This document shows positions 32,742 through 41,369 of a stretch of DNA of 64,000 nt, one piece after another. Every line of letters begins with the position of its first letter. Position 1 is the first letter of the stretch. Source of the stretch: CAZWBR01 sp964632305 (GTDB lineage Bacteria > Bacteroidota > Bacteroidia > Bacteroidales > Prolixibacteraceae); NCBI GenBank assembly GCA_964632305.1, contig CAZWBR010000005.1, positions 1 through 64,000 on the forward strand, given 5' to 3'. A program made the translations under genes and the position numbers. Below the pieces are notes generated by a model. It made no database searches. It was given only the letters and a program-made list of their open reading frames with translations, and had not been told where the DNA came from.

Positions 32742-32820
32742 TTTTCCCTTTCTTTCCTTCTCCTCTTCTCCCTTTCAATTCTAATTTCGCGTTAATTCGG
32801 TAAAATTCGGGCGAATTCGA
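32742..32820. repeat. Word arrays, 9-nt (inverted) and 10-nt AATTCGGG types
   Basis: 32742-32777 has TTTCCCTTTC and TTCTCCTCTTCTCCCTTTC words complementary to those at 32172-32228. Directly after it, 32782-32820 has AATTTCGCGTT AATTCGGTAA AATTCGGGCG AATTCGAG with a 10-nt period, ending at the stop codon of the export protein gene. Confidence 0.65.
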
Positions 32821-32821
32821 G

Positions 32822-35251
32822 CTACTTAGCAATACTAATCATTGTTGCAATTGATATCGCCAGTGATGCTACCGTGCTGCCGACAGAAACCCACTTCATG
32901 GTATTATCTTCCTTCTTTTCTGGTTTAGTGGGGACTATAATTTCACTTCCAGGGGTTACCCTCGGACTGCCGGATAGCCAGGACTTCTTGGCCGCCGTGG
33001 TACCGTTGGGATAGAGAACATAGCTCTTCGATCGTTTGGCAATATCGGCATACCCCCCTGCGCGGGAGATATATTCTCTCATCGAGTATTTTTTGTCGAA
33101 GGTCATCGCGATTGGGTTCATCACACTTCCCGAGACTTTGACGATCTGCAATAGTCGGGGTATATTTAATTCATCACCGGGCTGAACCAGCAGGTCATAT
33201 TCTGATCCAGGGTTGGCTAAGATCTTATCCAGTTCGATCCCGACGGCAAAGATCTGTTTGGTCTCCAGGCTGTCTTTCAACAGGGAGTCTTTTTTCATCA
33301 ATTGCTTACGCATCTGAAGTTCTGCTTCTGAGAGTTTACGTTCGCGCATCAGAGTAGCCCCTTTAGCATAGGCGCCCGGGATCAGACCTCCTGCACGTTC
33401 GATAATGTCGGAGATTCGTTCATCCTTATCGGAGATGCTGTAAGCCCCGGTATAAGTGACCTCACCGTTAACCGTAACAATCCCCTGATCGCGGAAGCCG
33501 GGTGCCCGGCGGACATATACTTCATCAAACGGTTCGAGTTTAAAGGCGGCATCTTCGGGAGTCATTTTCAGGTCGCGGGTGATGTTAAACAAGAAAATCT
33601 TATTGAGTTTCTGACTTACCTTTGCTGCTTCATCATAGGTGAGACGGCGGGAGAGTTCAATTGAGGTGATATCGGCATCTTCGAGGAAACCACCGGCCAT
33701 AAAGATCAGGTCACCCAATGTCATATTATCACGGTAGGAGAATTGTTCGGGATTTTGGACCTGTCCCATGATATTCACTGTATAGGCTTCTCGCATATCG
33801 TAGATGGAACGGATCACTACCGAGTCTTCCCGCTGTAATGGTAGGTCTTCATTTCCTTTCAGAATATTTTGCAGGCTAAACGAGATATTGTCGTAGGTAT
33901 GGTCCTCTTTCAGACGGGCAATAACCCCGCGAATTTGATAGGCCTCCTCTTTGACCCCGTCGGCTTTTTTGATCAGATCGGAGAGTTTCATTCCTTGAGT
34001 AAGTTCGTAATTCCCGGGATGGAAGACGGCCCCGTTTATGGAAACGCGGTTGGTGAAGCGGTTTAGAATGGTATCGGTACGGACGATGTCACCGTTTTGT
34101 AATAAAAACGATCCGAACTGATCTTGGGTAACGGTCTTTACCTCTTTCTCTTTGTCGCTGTTGCGGGTAACAGAAAGGGTATTGGCATAGGCATTTTCGG
34201 TAAAGCCGCCGGCGAAGCGGATCAAGTCGGCCAGTGTTTCATTGCCTTTGACCTCAAAGAGGGCTTTACGTTTCAGTTCACCGACAGTTTCTACTCTGTT
34301 TTTATAGGTAGGGACATAGAGGATATCCTGGTCGCGGAGCTGTACATCGGCGGAAGGGTCTCCGTTGATGATATAGTCGTAAACATCGATCACTTTGATG
34401 GTTTGTCCGTCGCGGATCAAGCGGATCTCGCGGAAAGAACCAAATTCATTGGGGCCACCTGAAAGATAAAGTGCGTTAAAGGCGGATGCCGTGGCCGGAA
34501 GTGTATAGGTTCCCGGTACATTAATCTCACCGATCACATTGACTTTGATTGAACGGATGGTGCCAATACTTACTTCGGCCCAGGTGTTGGGGGTCTCCTC
34601 GGCCATCCCGCTGTAGATGGCGGTGAGTTTCCGGCGGATCATTTCTTTGGCCCTGTCGAACGGGAGGCCGGCAACGGCTACCGGACCAACATCGGGGATA
34701 ATCACTGATCCGTTTTTATCAACCTTCAATTGGTAGGTTGTTTGTGAGGCTCCCCACACATTGACGGTGATCTGGTCGCCGATCCCAAGGATATAGCTGT
34801 GCGGGACCGGGATATTCACGGCCGGCTCGAAGGTTAGCTTGTCGGAGTTGAATAGTTGAAAACCAAAGATTTTCTGACTTTTCTTCGAAGCCTTGAAGAG
34901 CGCTTTGGGGGTGGAGAGTGGCTTTAATGCGGTAGACGTTGTATTGTCAAAACCGGTGGATGTGGAGTAGTTGTTGGTTTGTGTCAGATCGCTGCCTCCC
35001 ATCTGCCGTTGCTGTATCCGTACCGTCAACTGGTCGATCTGGGTCTGCGAAGCCCCCTGCGCCTTGGCCAGTGTGATGGCTTCATCCTCGGAGAGCCCCC
35101 GACTCTGAATTTCGCGGATGATCCGGTCGATCTGTGAATCGCTGAGGTTGTTCACATCGACGGAAGCGGGATTGACATTCCCGGTTTGAGCCAGTAGCGG
35201 AACTGCAGTGGCAAACAAAAATAGTAATGTGATAAAATGCTTGATTTTCAT
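32822..35251 (-). CDS. Wza-like polysaccharide export outer membrane protein with multiple SLBB domains
   Basis: The protein has 809 residues and a signal peptide (MKIKHFITLLFLFATAVPLLAQ), followed by a low-complexity helical region with DSQIDRIIREIQSRGLSEDEAITLAKAQG. The polysaccharide export domain (HSYILGIGDQITVNVWGASQTTYQLKVDKNGSVIIPDVGPVAVAGLPFDRAKEMI) starts near residue 150. At least five SLBB-type units follow (for example INVPGTYTLPATASAFNALYLSGGP, VNGEVTYTGAYSISDKDERISDIIERAGG, VSGSVMNPIAMTFDKKYSMREYISRAGGYA). The C-terminal MKWVSVGSTVASLAISIATMISI is a membrane segment. It forms the outer membrane channel of a Wzx/Wzy system. It is the only one in the window, although there are two sets of Wzz, Wzx and Wzy. 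Confidence 0.93.
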   Translation of the reverse strand: MKIKHFITLLFLFATAVPLLAQTGNVNPASVDVNNLSDSQIDRIIREIQSRGLSEDEAITLAKAQGASQTQIDQLTVRIQQRQMGGSDLTQTNNYSTSTGFDNTTSTALKPLSTPKALFKASKKSQKIFGFQLFNSDKLTFEPAVNIPVPHSYILGIGDQITVNVWGASQTTYQLKVDKNGSVIIPDVGPVAVAGLPFDRAKEMIRRKLTAIYSGMAEETPNTWAEVSIGTIRSIKVNVIGEINVPGTYTLPATASAFNALYLSGGPNEFGSFREIRLIRDGQTIKVIDVYDYIINGDPSADVQLRDQDILYVPTYKNRVETVGELKRKALFEVKGNETLADLIRFAGGFTENAYANTLSVTRNSDKEKEVKTVTQDQFGSFLLQNGDIVRTDTILNRFTNRVSINGAVFHPGNYELTQGMKLSDLIKKADGVKEEAYQIRGVIARLKEDHTYDNISFSLQNILKGNEDLPLQREDSVVIRSIYDMREAYTVNIMGQVQNPEQFSYRDNMTLGDLIFMAGGFLEDADITSIELSRRLTYDEAAKVSQKLNKIFLFNITRDLKMTPEDAAFKLEPFDEVYVRRAPGFRDQGIVTVNGEVTYTGAYSISDKDERISDIIERAGGLIPGAYAKGATLMRERKLSEAELQMRKQLMKKDSLLKDSLETKQIFAVGIELDKILANPGSEYDLLVQPGDELNIPRLLQIVKVSGSVMNPIAMTFDKKYSMREYISRAGGYADIAKRSKSYVLYPNGTTAAKKSWLSGSPRVTPGSEIIVPTKPEKKEDNTMKWVSVGSTVASLAISIATMISIAK

Positions 35252-35269
35252 AGAAGAGAATTATCTGTT

Positions 35270-35349
35270 GTTTATTTGTTTGTGCGTTAATGCGTTTGTA
35301 CGTTAATGCGTTAGAAGGTTAGTCCGTTTATTCGTTTGAAGGTTTATCA
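35270..35349. repeat. Octamer array overlapping the 3' end of an S23 gene
   Basis: Ten in-phase octamers run GTTTATTT, GTTTGTGC, GTTAATGC, GTTTGTAC, GTTAATGC, GTTAGAAG, GTTAGTCC, GTTTATTC, GTTTGAAG, GTTTATCA. The last three overlap the coding end of the S23 gene, whose stop codon TAA comes from the word GAATAAAC on its strand. Confidence 0.85.
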
Positions 35350-35744
35350 GTAGATGGTTTGTAATATTTTATGCCTTTGATTTCTGTCTTTTTCAAATAG
35401 GTTTCCAGGGTAATTATCTTTCGGGAGAGGCGATCGGTTTCTTCGAGTAATTGATTTAACTGTAATTCAGTGATATATTCGCAATCGTATGCTCGGTAGC
35501 ATTGAGATCTTGTTTCTCCGCAAGATCCATTGGCAATACTCAGAAACTGGCTAAACTCTTTGGTCCCTCCACGACTAAATCCCTCAACAATATTATCCAT
35601 GACCGATCCGGAAGCAGCCCGTATTTGTCCGACAAAACGAAAATCTTTAGAGAATGAATCCTGCAGGGTTATTTGATAAATCTCTTTGGCCAGGCTCCGG
35701 GCCTCTTTCCAAATCTCAAGATCTTCAAAACGGTCAATTTTCAT
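35328..35744 (-). CDS. Four helix bundle protein (S23 family)
   Basis: The 138-residue protein has FEDLEIWKEARSLAKEIYQITLQ, FRFVGQIRAASGSVMDNIVEGFSRGGTKEFSQFLSIANGSCGETRSQCYRAYD and LNQLLEETDRLSRKIITLETYLKKTE. It is of the same subgroup as the copy at 10991-11362. The C-terminal residues DKPSNE are encoded inside an octamer array. The other side, after a short spacer, has the same octamers and then the assembly gap. It lies between the wza-like gene and the Wzi-like gene. Its function is unknown. Confidence 0.88.
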   Translation of the reverse strand: MKIDRFEDLEIWKEARSLAKEIYQITLQDSFSKDFRFVGQIRAASGSVMDNIVEGFSRGGTKEFSQFLSIANGSCGETRSQCYRAYDCEYITELQLNQLLEETDRLSRKIITLETYLKKTEIKGIKYYKPSTDKPSNE

Positions 35745-35756
35745 GGCAGGAGATGT

Positions 35757-35994
35757 TTGTTGGTTAATGCGTTAGTACNNNNNNNNNNNNNNNNNNNNNN
35801 NNNNNNNNNNNNNNNNNNNNNNNNNNNNNNNNNNNNNNNNNNNNNNNNNNNNNNNNNNNNNNNNNNNNNNNNNNNNNNGTTAATCTGTTTATACGTTAAT
35901 CTGTTTATACGTTAATCTGTTTATACGTTAATCTGTTTATACGTTAATCCGTTAATGCGTTTGTACGTTAATTCGTTTTTACGTTAACCCGTTG
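35757..35994. repeat. Octamer array interrupted by the assembly gap
   Basis: GTTTGTTG GTTAATGC GTTAGTAC leads into the N run. On the far side GTTAATCT GTTTATAC is repeated four times (35879-35942), followed by GTTAATCC, GTTAATGC, GTTTGTAC, GTTAATTC, GTTTTTAC and GTTAACCC, all in 8-nt phase. The array probably continues through the gap. Confidence 0.85.
35780..35878. other. Assembly gap (99 N)
   Basis: A run of 99 N lies inside the octamer array. It is a scaffold gap, most likely caused by the repeat itself, and the true length is unknown. Confidence 0.99.
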
Positions 35995-36228
35995 GTGTGT
36001 TGGATGGTAGGCAATGCTATTTATTTTCTTGAAATCTTTATTATCTATCTCCAACCATACTGCCTAATGTAACCAATAAATGCAATAATGAATAAACCGA
36101 CAAACTTATTAACCGATAAACCCAACAACCGACAAATGCAGCAACGTATAAACTCATTAACCGATAAACCCAGCAACCTACAAACGCAATAACGAATAAA
36201 CCTAATAACCGATTAACCGACAAACCTT
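35995..36228. other. Intergenic region with inverted octamer array
   Basis: From about 36060 to 36222 the octamers are in reverse-complement orientation: AACCGATAAACCCAAC, AACCGACAAATGCAGC, AACGTATAAACTCATT, AACCGATAAACCCAGC and so on, in 16-nt steps. They run up to the stop codon of the Wzi-like gene at 36229. With the direct array to the left they form a large inverted structure around 36000-36050. A 60-codon minus frame here only translates the repeat. Confidence 0.8.
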
Positions 36229-37947
36229 CTAGAATCTGTACATTGTACTCAACTGTGCCTGAAAATTAAAGGTATTCCTGCCCGGAATCCAGTAGTTATC
36301 GCCATTATTTTCGGATACCGGTTGATAATAGTGCTGATAATTGCATGAGTTGATAAACTGACATTTGGCCGAAAGCAGCAGATTTTTGTAGTTCCAGGTG
36401 CCAAAGGCGGCGATATTCAAATCGACCCAGTTGGCACGGGGATCCATGATGGCCCGGTTGTGAAAGTCATTGTTTTGGACTAACCGGTTGAGTTCTATGC
36501 CAAAAGTTTTCAGTTGCTTTACCCAACTCACCGCCAGTGTTTGCATATTACTTCCCGGACCAATTCCGGCACCCAGTACTTGTCCCAGATGGGTATAGCC
36601 ATGCGGTACCCCTGCATAATGCAGGTAAACAGAACCTTGTGGTCTCTCGGGATTTGTACCTGTTTGTTCAAGCTTTGTCATCTCGATCTGTACCTGAATA
36701 AACTCGTCATTTCTTGTTAACGGGACCATTTTTTGCAGTCCAAACATCCAGGCATGGGTATGTTCTGCCTGTATAATAATATCCCGAAGGTCGAAGGCAT
36801 GGTCTTCCCGGAAATATTCGGTATAAAGTTCAGCTTTTGCTTTTTGCCAAACCCAACGGGCAAAAACGGATAATCGTTGATCGTTAGGCAGTGGACTTTC
36901 ATTTTCGCCATAATTCTTTTCTTTAGTGAATGGCGTTACAATGGGAAAATAGTCCTTAAACGAGTTTCCAAGATCATCGTGATAGACTATGTGAGTCCGG
37001 GTTAAACCTAAGAATAGTCCGGGAGTCCATTTCGGATGGTAGCTGATTACAAATCCGTTGAGATACCGCCAGTCGTCGCGTTTGGCTCGGTATAACTTTT
37101 TGTTGTTTACTGTTTTGGCCGTATCGGTGGGGTAATAACCGGAGTTTTCGAGATGGGCGCAAATGATCTGGCCCTCGAAACTACCCAGAAATGTCCGAAT
37201 TGGTTTTACCGTATTTAAAGTAGCGTGAAGAAAACCCGGAGCTGTATTGGACATGATCAAAGCATTTTTAATTCCTGGTCCCCACCACAGGTTTTCATTA
37301 GATATTCCCAGTGAGATTGGTCCAAATGTTAAACGGGCGCTGCTTTGTCCACGGAAGAATTTCCGGTAGGCTGATTCGCCGAATTTCTCGGGTAGGTCGA
37401 TATTGTTGTGTAAATTATAATATTCGACCCAAACCTGATCCGGCTGTTCAGCATAGAACCCTTGGTAGTCCCTGTTTTCGGCATAAACATATTCGGGGCA
37501 GAACTGAACGCTTAAAGGTCCCAGACGTCCGAAAAAACCTCCGGATATGCGCGTCTGATAGCCCCTGGCCGGGATCATAGCGCCATCGTTCAGACTATAC
37601 GGGTGATGGGTGTTGAACTGTTGCTGAATAGTGATGGGCAGTAAGCGAAGAATCCCGTGTTTTCCTGCGAAACGGATCATGCCTTCTGTCCCTTCCTTTT
37701 CAAATTCATCCGGGTTGGGATTGAAAGGATTATCCAGTTTGAAGGCGGCGACCGGATATACCGGACGTACGGTAAATGAATAGGAAGAATCAATCAAACC
37801 TAACAGTTGTTCGCGGCGCAGAGCATCTTCCAAAACGGGAGTGCCAACCGGAATTGTTTGAGCCGAGAGCTCTGAACGGACGATCAGCGTTAAAAGGCAA
37901 ACTAATAGAAACGGTAGGTATTTTAATATTTTGAATAATGATATCAT
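36229..37947 (-). CDS. Capsule assembly Wzi-family outer membrane protein
   Basis: The 572-residue protein has a signal peptide (LPFLLVCLLTLIVRSELSAQ, preceded by a short basic start). The barrel-like body contains the family blocks HHPYSLNDGAMIPARGYQTRISGGFFGRLGPLSVQFCPEYVYAENRDYQGF and NENLWWGPGIKNALIMSNTAPGFLHATL, with a C-terminal FQAQLSTMYRF ending in Phe, as outer membrane barrels do. It should bind or anchor the exported polymer at the cell surface. A close paralogue is at 42508-44214, and the two share the same length and motifs. It is the last gene of system 1. Confidence 0.88.
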   Translation of the reverse strand: MISLFKILKYLPFLLVCLLTLIVRSELSAQTIPVGTPVLEDALRREQLLGLIDSSYSFTVRPVYPVAAFKLDNPFNPNPDEFEKEGTEGMIRFAGKHGILRLLPITIQQQFNTHHPYSLNDGAMIPARGYQTRISGGFFGRLGPLSVQFCPEYVYAENRDYQGFYAEQPDQVWVEYYNLHNNIDLPEKFGESAYRKFFRGQSSARLTFGPISLGISNENLWWGPGIKNALIMSNTAPGFLHATLNTVKPIRTFLGSFEGQIICAHLENSGYYPTDTAKTVNNKKLYRAKRDDWRYLNGFVISYHPKWTPGLFLGLTRTHIVYHDDLGNSFKDYFPIVTPFTKEKNYGENESPLPNDQRLSVFARWVWQKAKAELYTEYFREDHAFDLRDIIIQAEHTHAWMFGLQKMVPLTRNDEFIQVQIEMTKLEQTGTNPERPQGSVYLHYAGVPHGYTHLGQVLGAGIGPGSNMQTLAVSWVKQLKTFGIELNRLVQNNDFHNRAIMDPRANWVDLNIAAFGTWNYKNLLLSAKCQFINSCNYQHYYQPVSENNGDNYWIPGRNTFNFQAQLSTMYRF

Positions 37948-37977
37948 TTAAATTAGAGGCTGGTTTGAGGGTTGATA

Positions 37978-38976
37978 TTAAATATGATTTAGAATATACC
38001 CAATTCGGTTTCTGTAGGTATGGTTCATCCTGATTTCCTGACTTAACCCGCGATCAATTTCTTTTTTCATCCCGTAGAAATGTTCGTGAATCATTGAAAA
38101 AAGCTCATCTTCTGTTTTATAGGAGTGTATTTTATATCCGGCTAGAAAATCGTCAATAAAAGGGCGATGATCAGTAAATAACAGCGAATCAGTCCCTGCA
38201 ATTTCAAAAAAACGGGGATTGATGCCATAAACCGATTGTTCGTGATGCATATTTAAACAAATTTGGGATTGGTTATAGCGTTTGTTCGCCATTGTGGGAG
38301 AGATAAACCGGTTTTTAAATATCGGATCCCAAAAGCTTTGAATGTATCGGAGCGGATTTTTGTAAAAACGAAAACGTTCGCAATAGACTGTTAACTTTAA
38401 TTCAGGAAATTTACGATGGATTTTTTCCATTAGCTCCAATCGGTGAGCGTACAACGTGCCGATAAAAAGAATATCAATTTTCTTTTTTAACCCTAATGGA
38501 TTGTAGATCTTATCGTCGAAAGCCGATGGCAGATAATGTGAATTGGGATTGATCTTTTGAATTTTGGCTACATCGGTTTTTTCGAAGAGAAAGAGCGCAT
38601 CCATCTGGCCGGCAAGCTTAACCGATTGATCGTAAAAGAAGATGCTGTCCATCATCCAAAGAATGTTTTTGGATTTTTTCATTTTGGCAACCGTCTCTTC
38701 ACGGACAATATGTCCTTTGATAAATAGAACGATATCCGGGGAATAATTTTCGTAAACTGTTAGGATGTAGGCGTTAAACCGGTCCAATAAACGGGCTGTC
38801 GCCAACCTCCTGTCTTTCGAAATAAAGAACAATATTTTGTTGAATAACCTAACCCTGCCGTATTGCTCATGATAATCAATGATTTTTACGGTAAAGCGGG
38901 ATGAGTCGAATGCCGATGCAATCGACTGGTTGTAGCCGAAACAATCGGGGCCTATTAATAAAACCTTTGTTTTCAT
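37978..38976 (-). CDS. CgeB-like glycosyltransferase (GT-B fold)
   Basis: The 332-residue protein starts MKTKVLLIGPDCFGYNQSIASAFDSSRF. It has KNILWMMDSIFFYD, ADALFLFEKTDVAKIQKI-like and DILFIGTLYAHRLELMEKI segments, and a C-terminal half with QICLNMHHEQSVYGINPRFFEIAGTDSLLFTDHR, the nucleotide-sugar site of the glycosyltransferase group 1/CgeB family. The donor sugar is unknown. It is 8 nt from the GT2 gene upstream of it and so is probably co-translated. Confidence 0.8.
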   Translation of the reverse strand: MKTKVLLIGPDCFGYNQSIASAFDSSRFTVKIIDYHEQYGRVRLFNKILFFISKDRRLATARLLDRFNAYILTVYENYSPDIVLFIKGHIVREETVAKMKKSKNILWMMDSIFFYDQSVKLAGQMDALFLFEKTDVAKIQKINPNSHYLPSAFDDKIYNPLGLKKKIDILFIGTLYAHRLELMEKIHRKFPELKLTVYCERFRFYKNPLRYIQSFWDPIFKNRFISPTMANKRYNQSQICLNMHHEQSVYGINPRFFEIAGTDSLLFTDHRPFIDDFLAGYKIHSYKTEDELFSMIHEHFYGMKKEIDRGLSQEIRMNHTYRNRIGYILNHI

Positions 38977-38983
38977 TTCATGC

Positions 38984-39907
38984 CTACCGGTTTGCCGGGA
39001 TGGTTTCCTTCACAATAGCCGGACAACCGTTGTTAGTCGATTTTTCCCTGATGACCCTGGAATCCTGGTGAGAGCCGTAATGATTGCAGTAATAATCGTG
39101 GATTCCTTTTGAGGCGTAAGCCAACCGGTTAATCCTGCTACCTGAAAAAAGAACCATCTTTATAAAATCTTTCCATAACCTCATCTTTCTGGATCTGACA
39201 TATCCCGGAAAATCTTTGCCGTATTTCGAGAAGATATAGAGGTTATTTCGAATGATATAATAGGAACGAAGCGGAGGGTGAATAACGACCTCAAACTCTT
39301 TCCGGAAAAGTTTAATTCGTTTGTTCGTGCCCAATTTATGGATCAATGGTATGTTTCTGAATAAAATGATTTTAAAACCGTTTGTGATGGCTTTTAAGCA
39401 ATAATCATGGTCTACTTCATCGATAAAGAGTTTTTCCTCAAACCCTCCGATCTTATTCCATATTTGAAGATTCACTAAACTCCCGGAAGTAAAGGCGGTT
39501 AAAATCTCTTCGCCATTTGATTCCATCCCGGATATTGGCCTGGCATTAACCTCCCCATTTGGACAGAAAACCGCGACATTGGTTAGTTTACTTTCAGAAA
39601 AAGCCCGGAAGAAATCACCGGATTGAAATCTTGAATCCTGATCCATGGTTAACAGCCAGTTGTATCTCCTATTCAGAGCTTTTCCGGCAATCAGGTTCAA
39701 GACACTGGCGATTCCTTCGTTTTGATTATTAAAAATAATAACACTATCCGGATAACTTTCGTTGAGTTTTTGAACACAATCGGGGTCAGCAGGACTGTTG
39801 AAAACTATAAATAACTGATCGGTATAATTGTAGTAAGTATCGATATTTGCCCTTAGAAGATCATCGTCCGGGAAATAGGCGATTACTACTGCTGCAATTT
39901 TAACCAT
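38984..39907 (-). CDS. Family 2 glycosyltransferase (rhamnosyltransferase-like)
   Basis: I choose the ATG at 39907 (307 residues, MVKIAAVVIAYFPDDDLLRANIDTYY). A TTG at 39994 would add 29 residues and overlap the flippase gene. The GT-A motifs are NEGIASVLNLIAGKALNRRYNWLLTMDQDSRF (DQD metal site) and FEEKLFIDEVDHDYCLKA (the D-x-D-x-D acceptor loop). They match the RfbF/RgpF-type rhamnosyltransferase branch of GT2. The C-terminal part is basic and amphipathic. Confidence 0.87.
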   Translation of the reverse strand: MVKIAAVVIAYFPDDDLLRANIDTYYNYTDQLFIVFNSPADPDCVQKLNESYPDSVIIFNNQNEGIASVLNLIAGKALNRRYNWLLTMDQDSRFQSGDFFRAFSESKLTNVAVFCPNGEVNARPISGMESNGEEILTAFTSGSLVNLQIWNKIGGFEEKLFIDEVDHDYCLKAITNGFKIILFRNIPLIHKLGTNKRIKLFRKEFEVVIHPPLRSYYIIRNNLYIFSKYGKDFPGYVRSRKMRLWKDFIKMVLFSGSRINRLAYASKGIHDYYCNHYGSHQDSRVIREKSTNNGCPAIVKETIPANR

Positions 39908-39956
39908 TTGATCTATAGGATTTGAAGCAAAAAAATCTTTCAGTAAGTCGGACCGG

Positions 39957-41369
39957 CTATTTATTCCATATCCCGACAGCTGTTCCTCTGACAATTTTAT
40001 AATACTGGATGGGATTCAGAACCGCTCCGGAAATATTCATGAGACAGAGTGCAATGACTGTTCCGGTTACACCAAATTGTTTATTTAATAAGAGCGCCAC
40101 CGGAATGAATAGAATTGAGACAGTAACCGTATTAATCAATTGCAGCCTTAATTTGCCGATTCCAAAAAGAAATGTTGAGAAACAGGTACTCCAAAGAATA
40201 ATCGTCGTATAGATTCCCATCCATACGGTTAACGGGAGGGGAATATGGACCTTATCCCCAATCCAAAGCTGGTATATTACAGAGGATCCCAGAATTAGAA
40301 GAAGAATAAATGCAGTACTCAGTATGGAAATCTTTAGCATGGCCTTCATACTTTGTTTGATCCATTCAATTTCCCCCTTTACATAAGCATCGGTTGAGGC
40401 TGCCCACATCGGGGAAATTATAATGTTGAAACCCATTGTAGCAATGCTGAAATATTTAAATGCAATGTTGTACGGCGTCACTTGGTCTGGGCCTAATGTT
40501 TTGGATATAATGACATTAGACATGCCGAACAGAATCAAAGCTGAAATCTGGAGGATGAAAAATTGAATTCCAAGATTCAGGAGGTCTTTGGCATAAGTGA
40601 GCTTAATCGCAGATACCGTTGGCCGAAAATCATAAAACAGTTTTCTGAACGTTAGGGGATAAGCCATTACCAGAATGATTACCGGCGCTGCAGAAAAAGC
40701 CAATGCAACTTTCAGCAATGAACCATCCGTAACTTTAGTTAAGGTATAAATGAGTATTAAAGATAGCAGGTTTCCCAGGAACAAAATCAGATCGTTGATC
40801 GCGGGGCGTTGAGCTGCAGTATAAACAATCCCGATAATTTTGAAAACAAAATTGATCCCAAAAAAGGCAAAAGCAACGATTACTACCTGATTCAGGTTAT
40901 TTGAGATTCCTTCTCCACTGTTCAGAAAAGCGGACCAATCGAGAAAAGGGTTTAAAACAAGCAATCCCAGAAATAATATCGTAACAATCAGTGCAAGAAT
41001 GAAAAAAGTTGTGCTGATATAAATTTGTCCCAATTTGTTATCGTCTTCTGCAAATGCTTCAGCTAACTTGTTTCTGAGCCCATTCCCCAATCCAATATCA
41101 AAATAATTGATCCATGTAAAAACAGAACTGAGGGTCAACCATAATCCGTATTCATAGACTGATAAATAATTCAGGGTTAACGGGACCAACAGAAAAGAAA
41201 CCGCTATGCTCAGGATTTTAAGAATAAACGAATAGAAAATGTTTTTTTTGAGCAGTGTCGTGCGAAGATCAGATCCGGGGAACAGTAACTTATCCGGTGA
41301 AAAGCCGGATAATAGGTTGGCCCTTTTTTTCTTCTTTACCAGAAGTGTTTTCGTATTCAGATCGCTCAA
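39957..41369 (-). CDS. wzx: Polysaccharide flippase (Wzx, MOP superfamily)
   Basis: The 470-residue protein has a 45-residue basic N-terminal extension, then about twelve to fourteen membrane segments beginning KNIFYSFILKILSIAVSFLLVPLTLNYLSVYEYGLWLTLSSVFTWINYFDIGLGNGLRNKLAEAFA, the typical Wzx opening. The only in-frame start before the conserved region is a TTG whose TTGA overlaps the stop of the GT32 gene, which implies coupled translation from a rare start codon. It differs strongly from the flippase at 23.5 kb, consistent with a second repeat unit. Confidence 0.9.
   Translation of the reverse strand: MSDLNTKTLLVKKKKRANLLSGFSPDKLLFPGSDLRTTLLKKNIFYSFILKILSIAVSFLLVPLTLNYLSVYEYGLWLTLSSVFTWINYFDIGLGNGLRNKLAEAFAEDDNKLGQIYISTTFFILALIVTILFLGLLVLNPFLDWSAFLNSGEGISNNLNQVVIVAFAFFGINFVFKIIGIVYTAAQRPAINDLILFLGNLLSLILIYTLTKVTDGSLLKVALAFSAAPVIILVMAYPLTFRKLFYDFRPTVSAIKLTYAKDLLNLGIQFFILQISALILFGMSNVIISKTLGPDQVTPYNIAFKYFSIATMGFNIIISPMWAASTDAYVKGEIEWIKQSMKAMLKISILSTAFILLLILGSSVIYQLWIGDKVHIPLPLTVWMGIYTTIILWSTCFSTFLFGIGKLRLQLINTVTVSILFIPVALLLNKQFGVTGTVIALCLMNISGAVLNPIQYYKIVRGTAVGIWNK

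Noticed and set aside
35757..36222. Possible integron or attC-like array
   Set aside because: There are no integrase gene and no cassette structure, and the words are only 8 nt in strict phase.
36041..36223. 60-codon minus-strand frame with repeated FVGCWVYRL peptide
   Set aside because: The peptide periodicity is the translation of the inverted octamer array. There is no ribosome binding site or family match.
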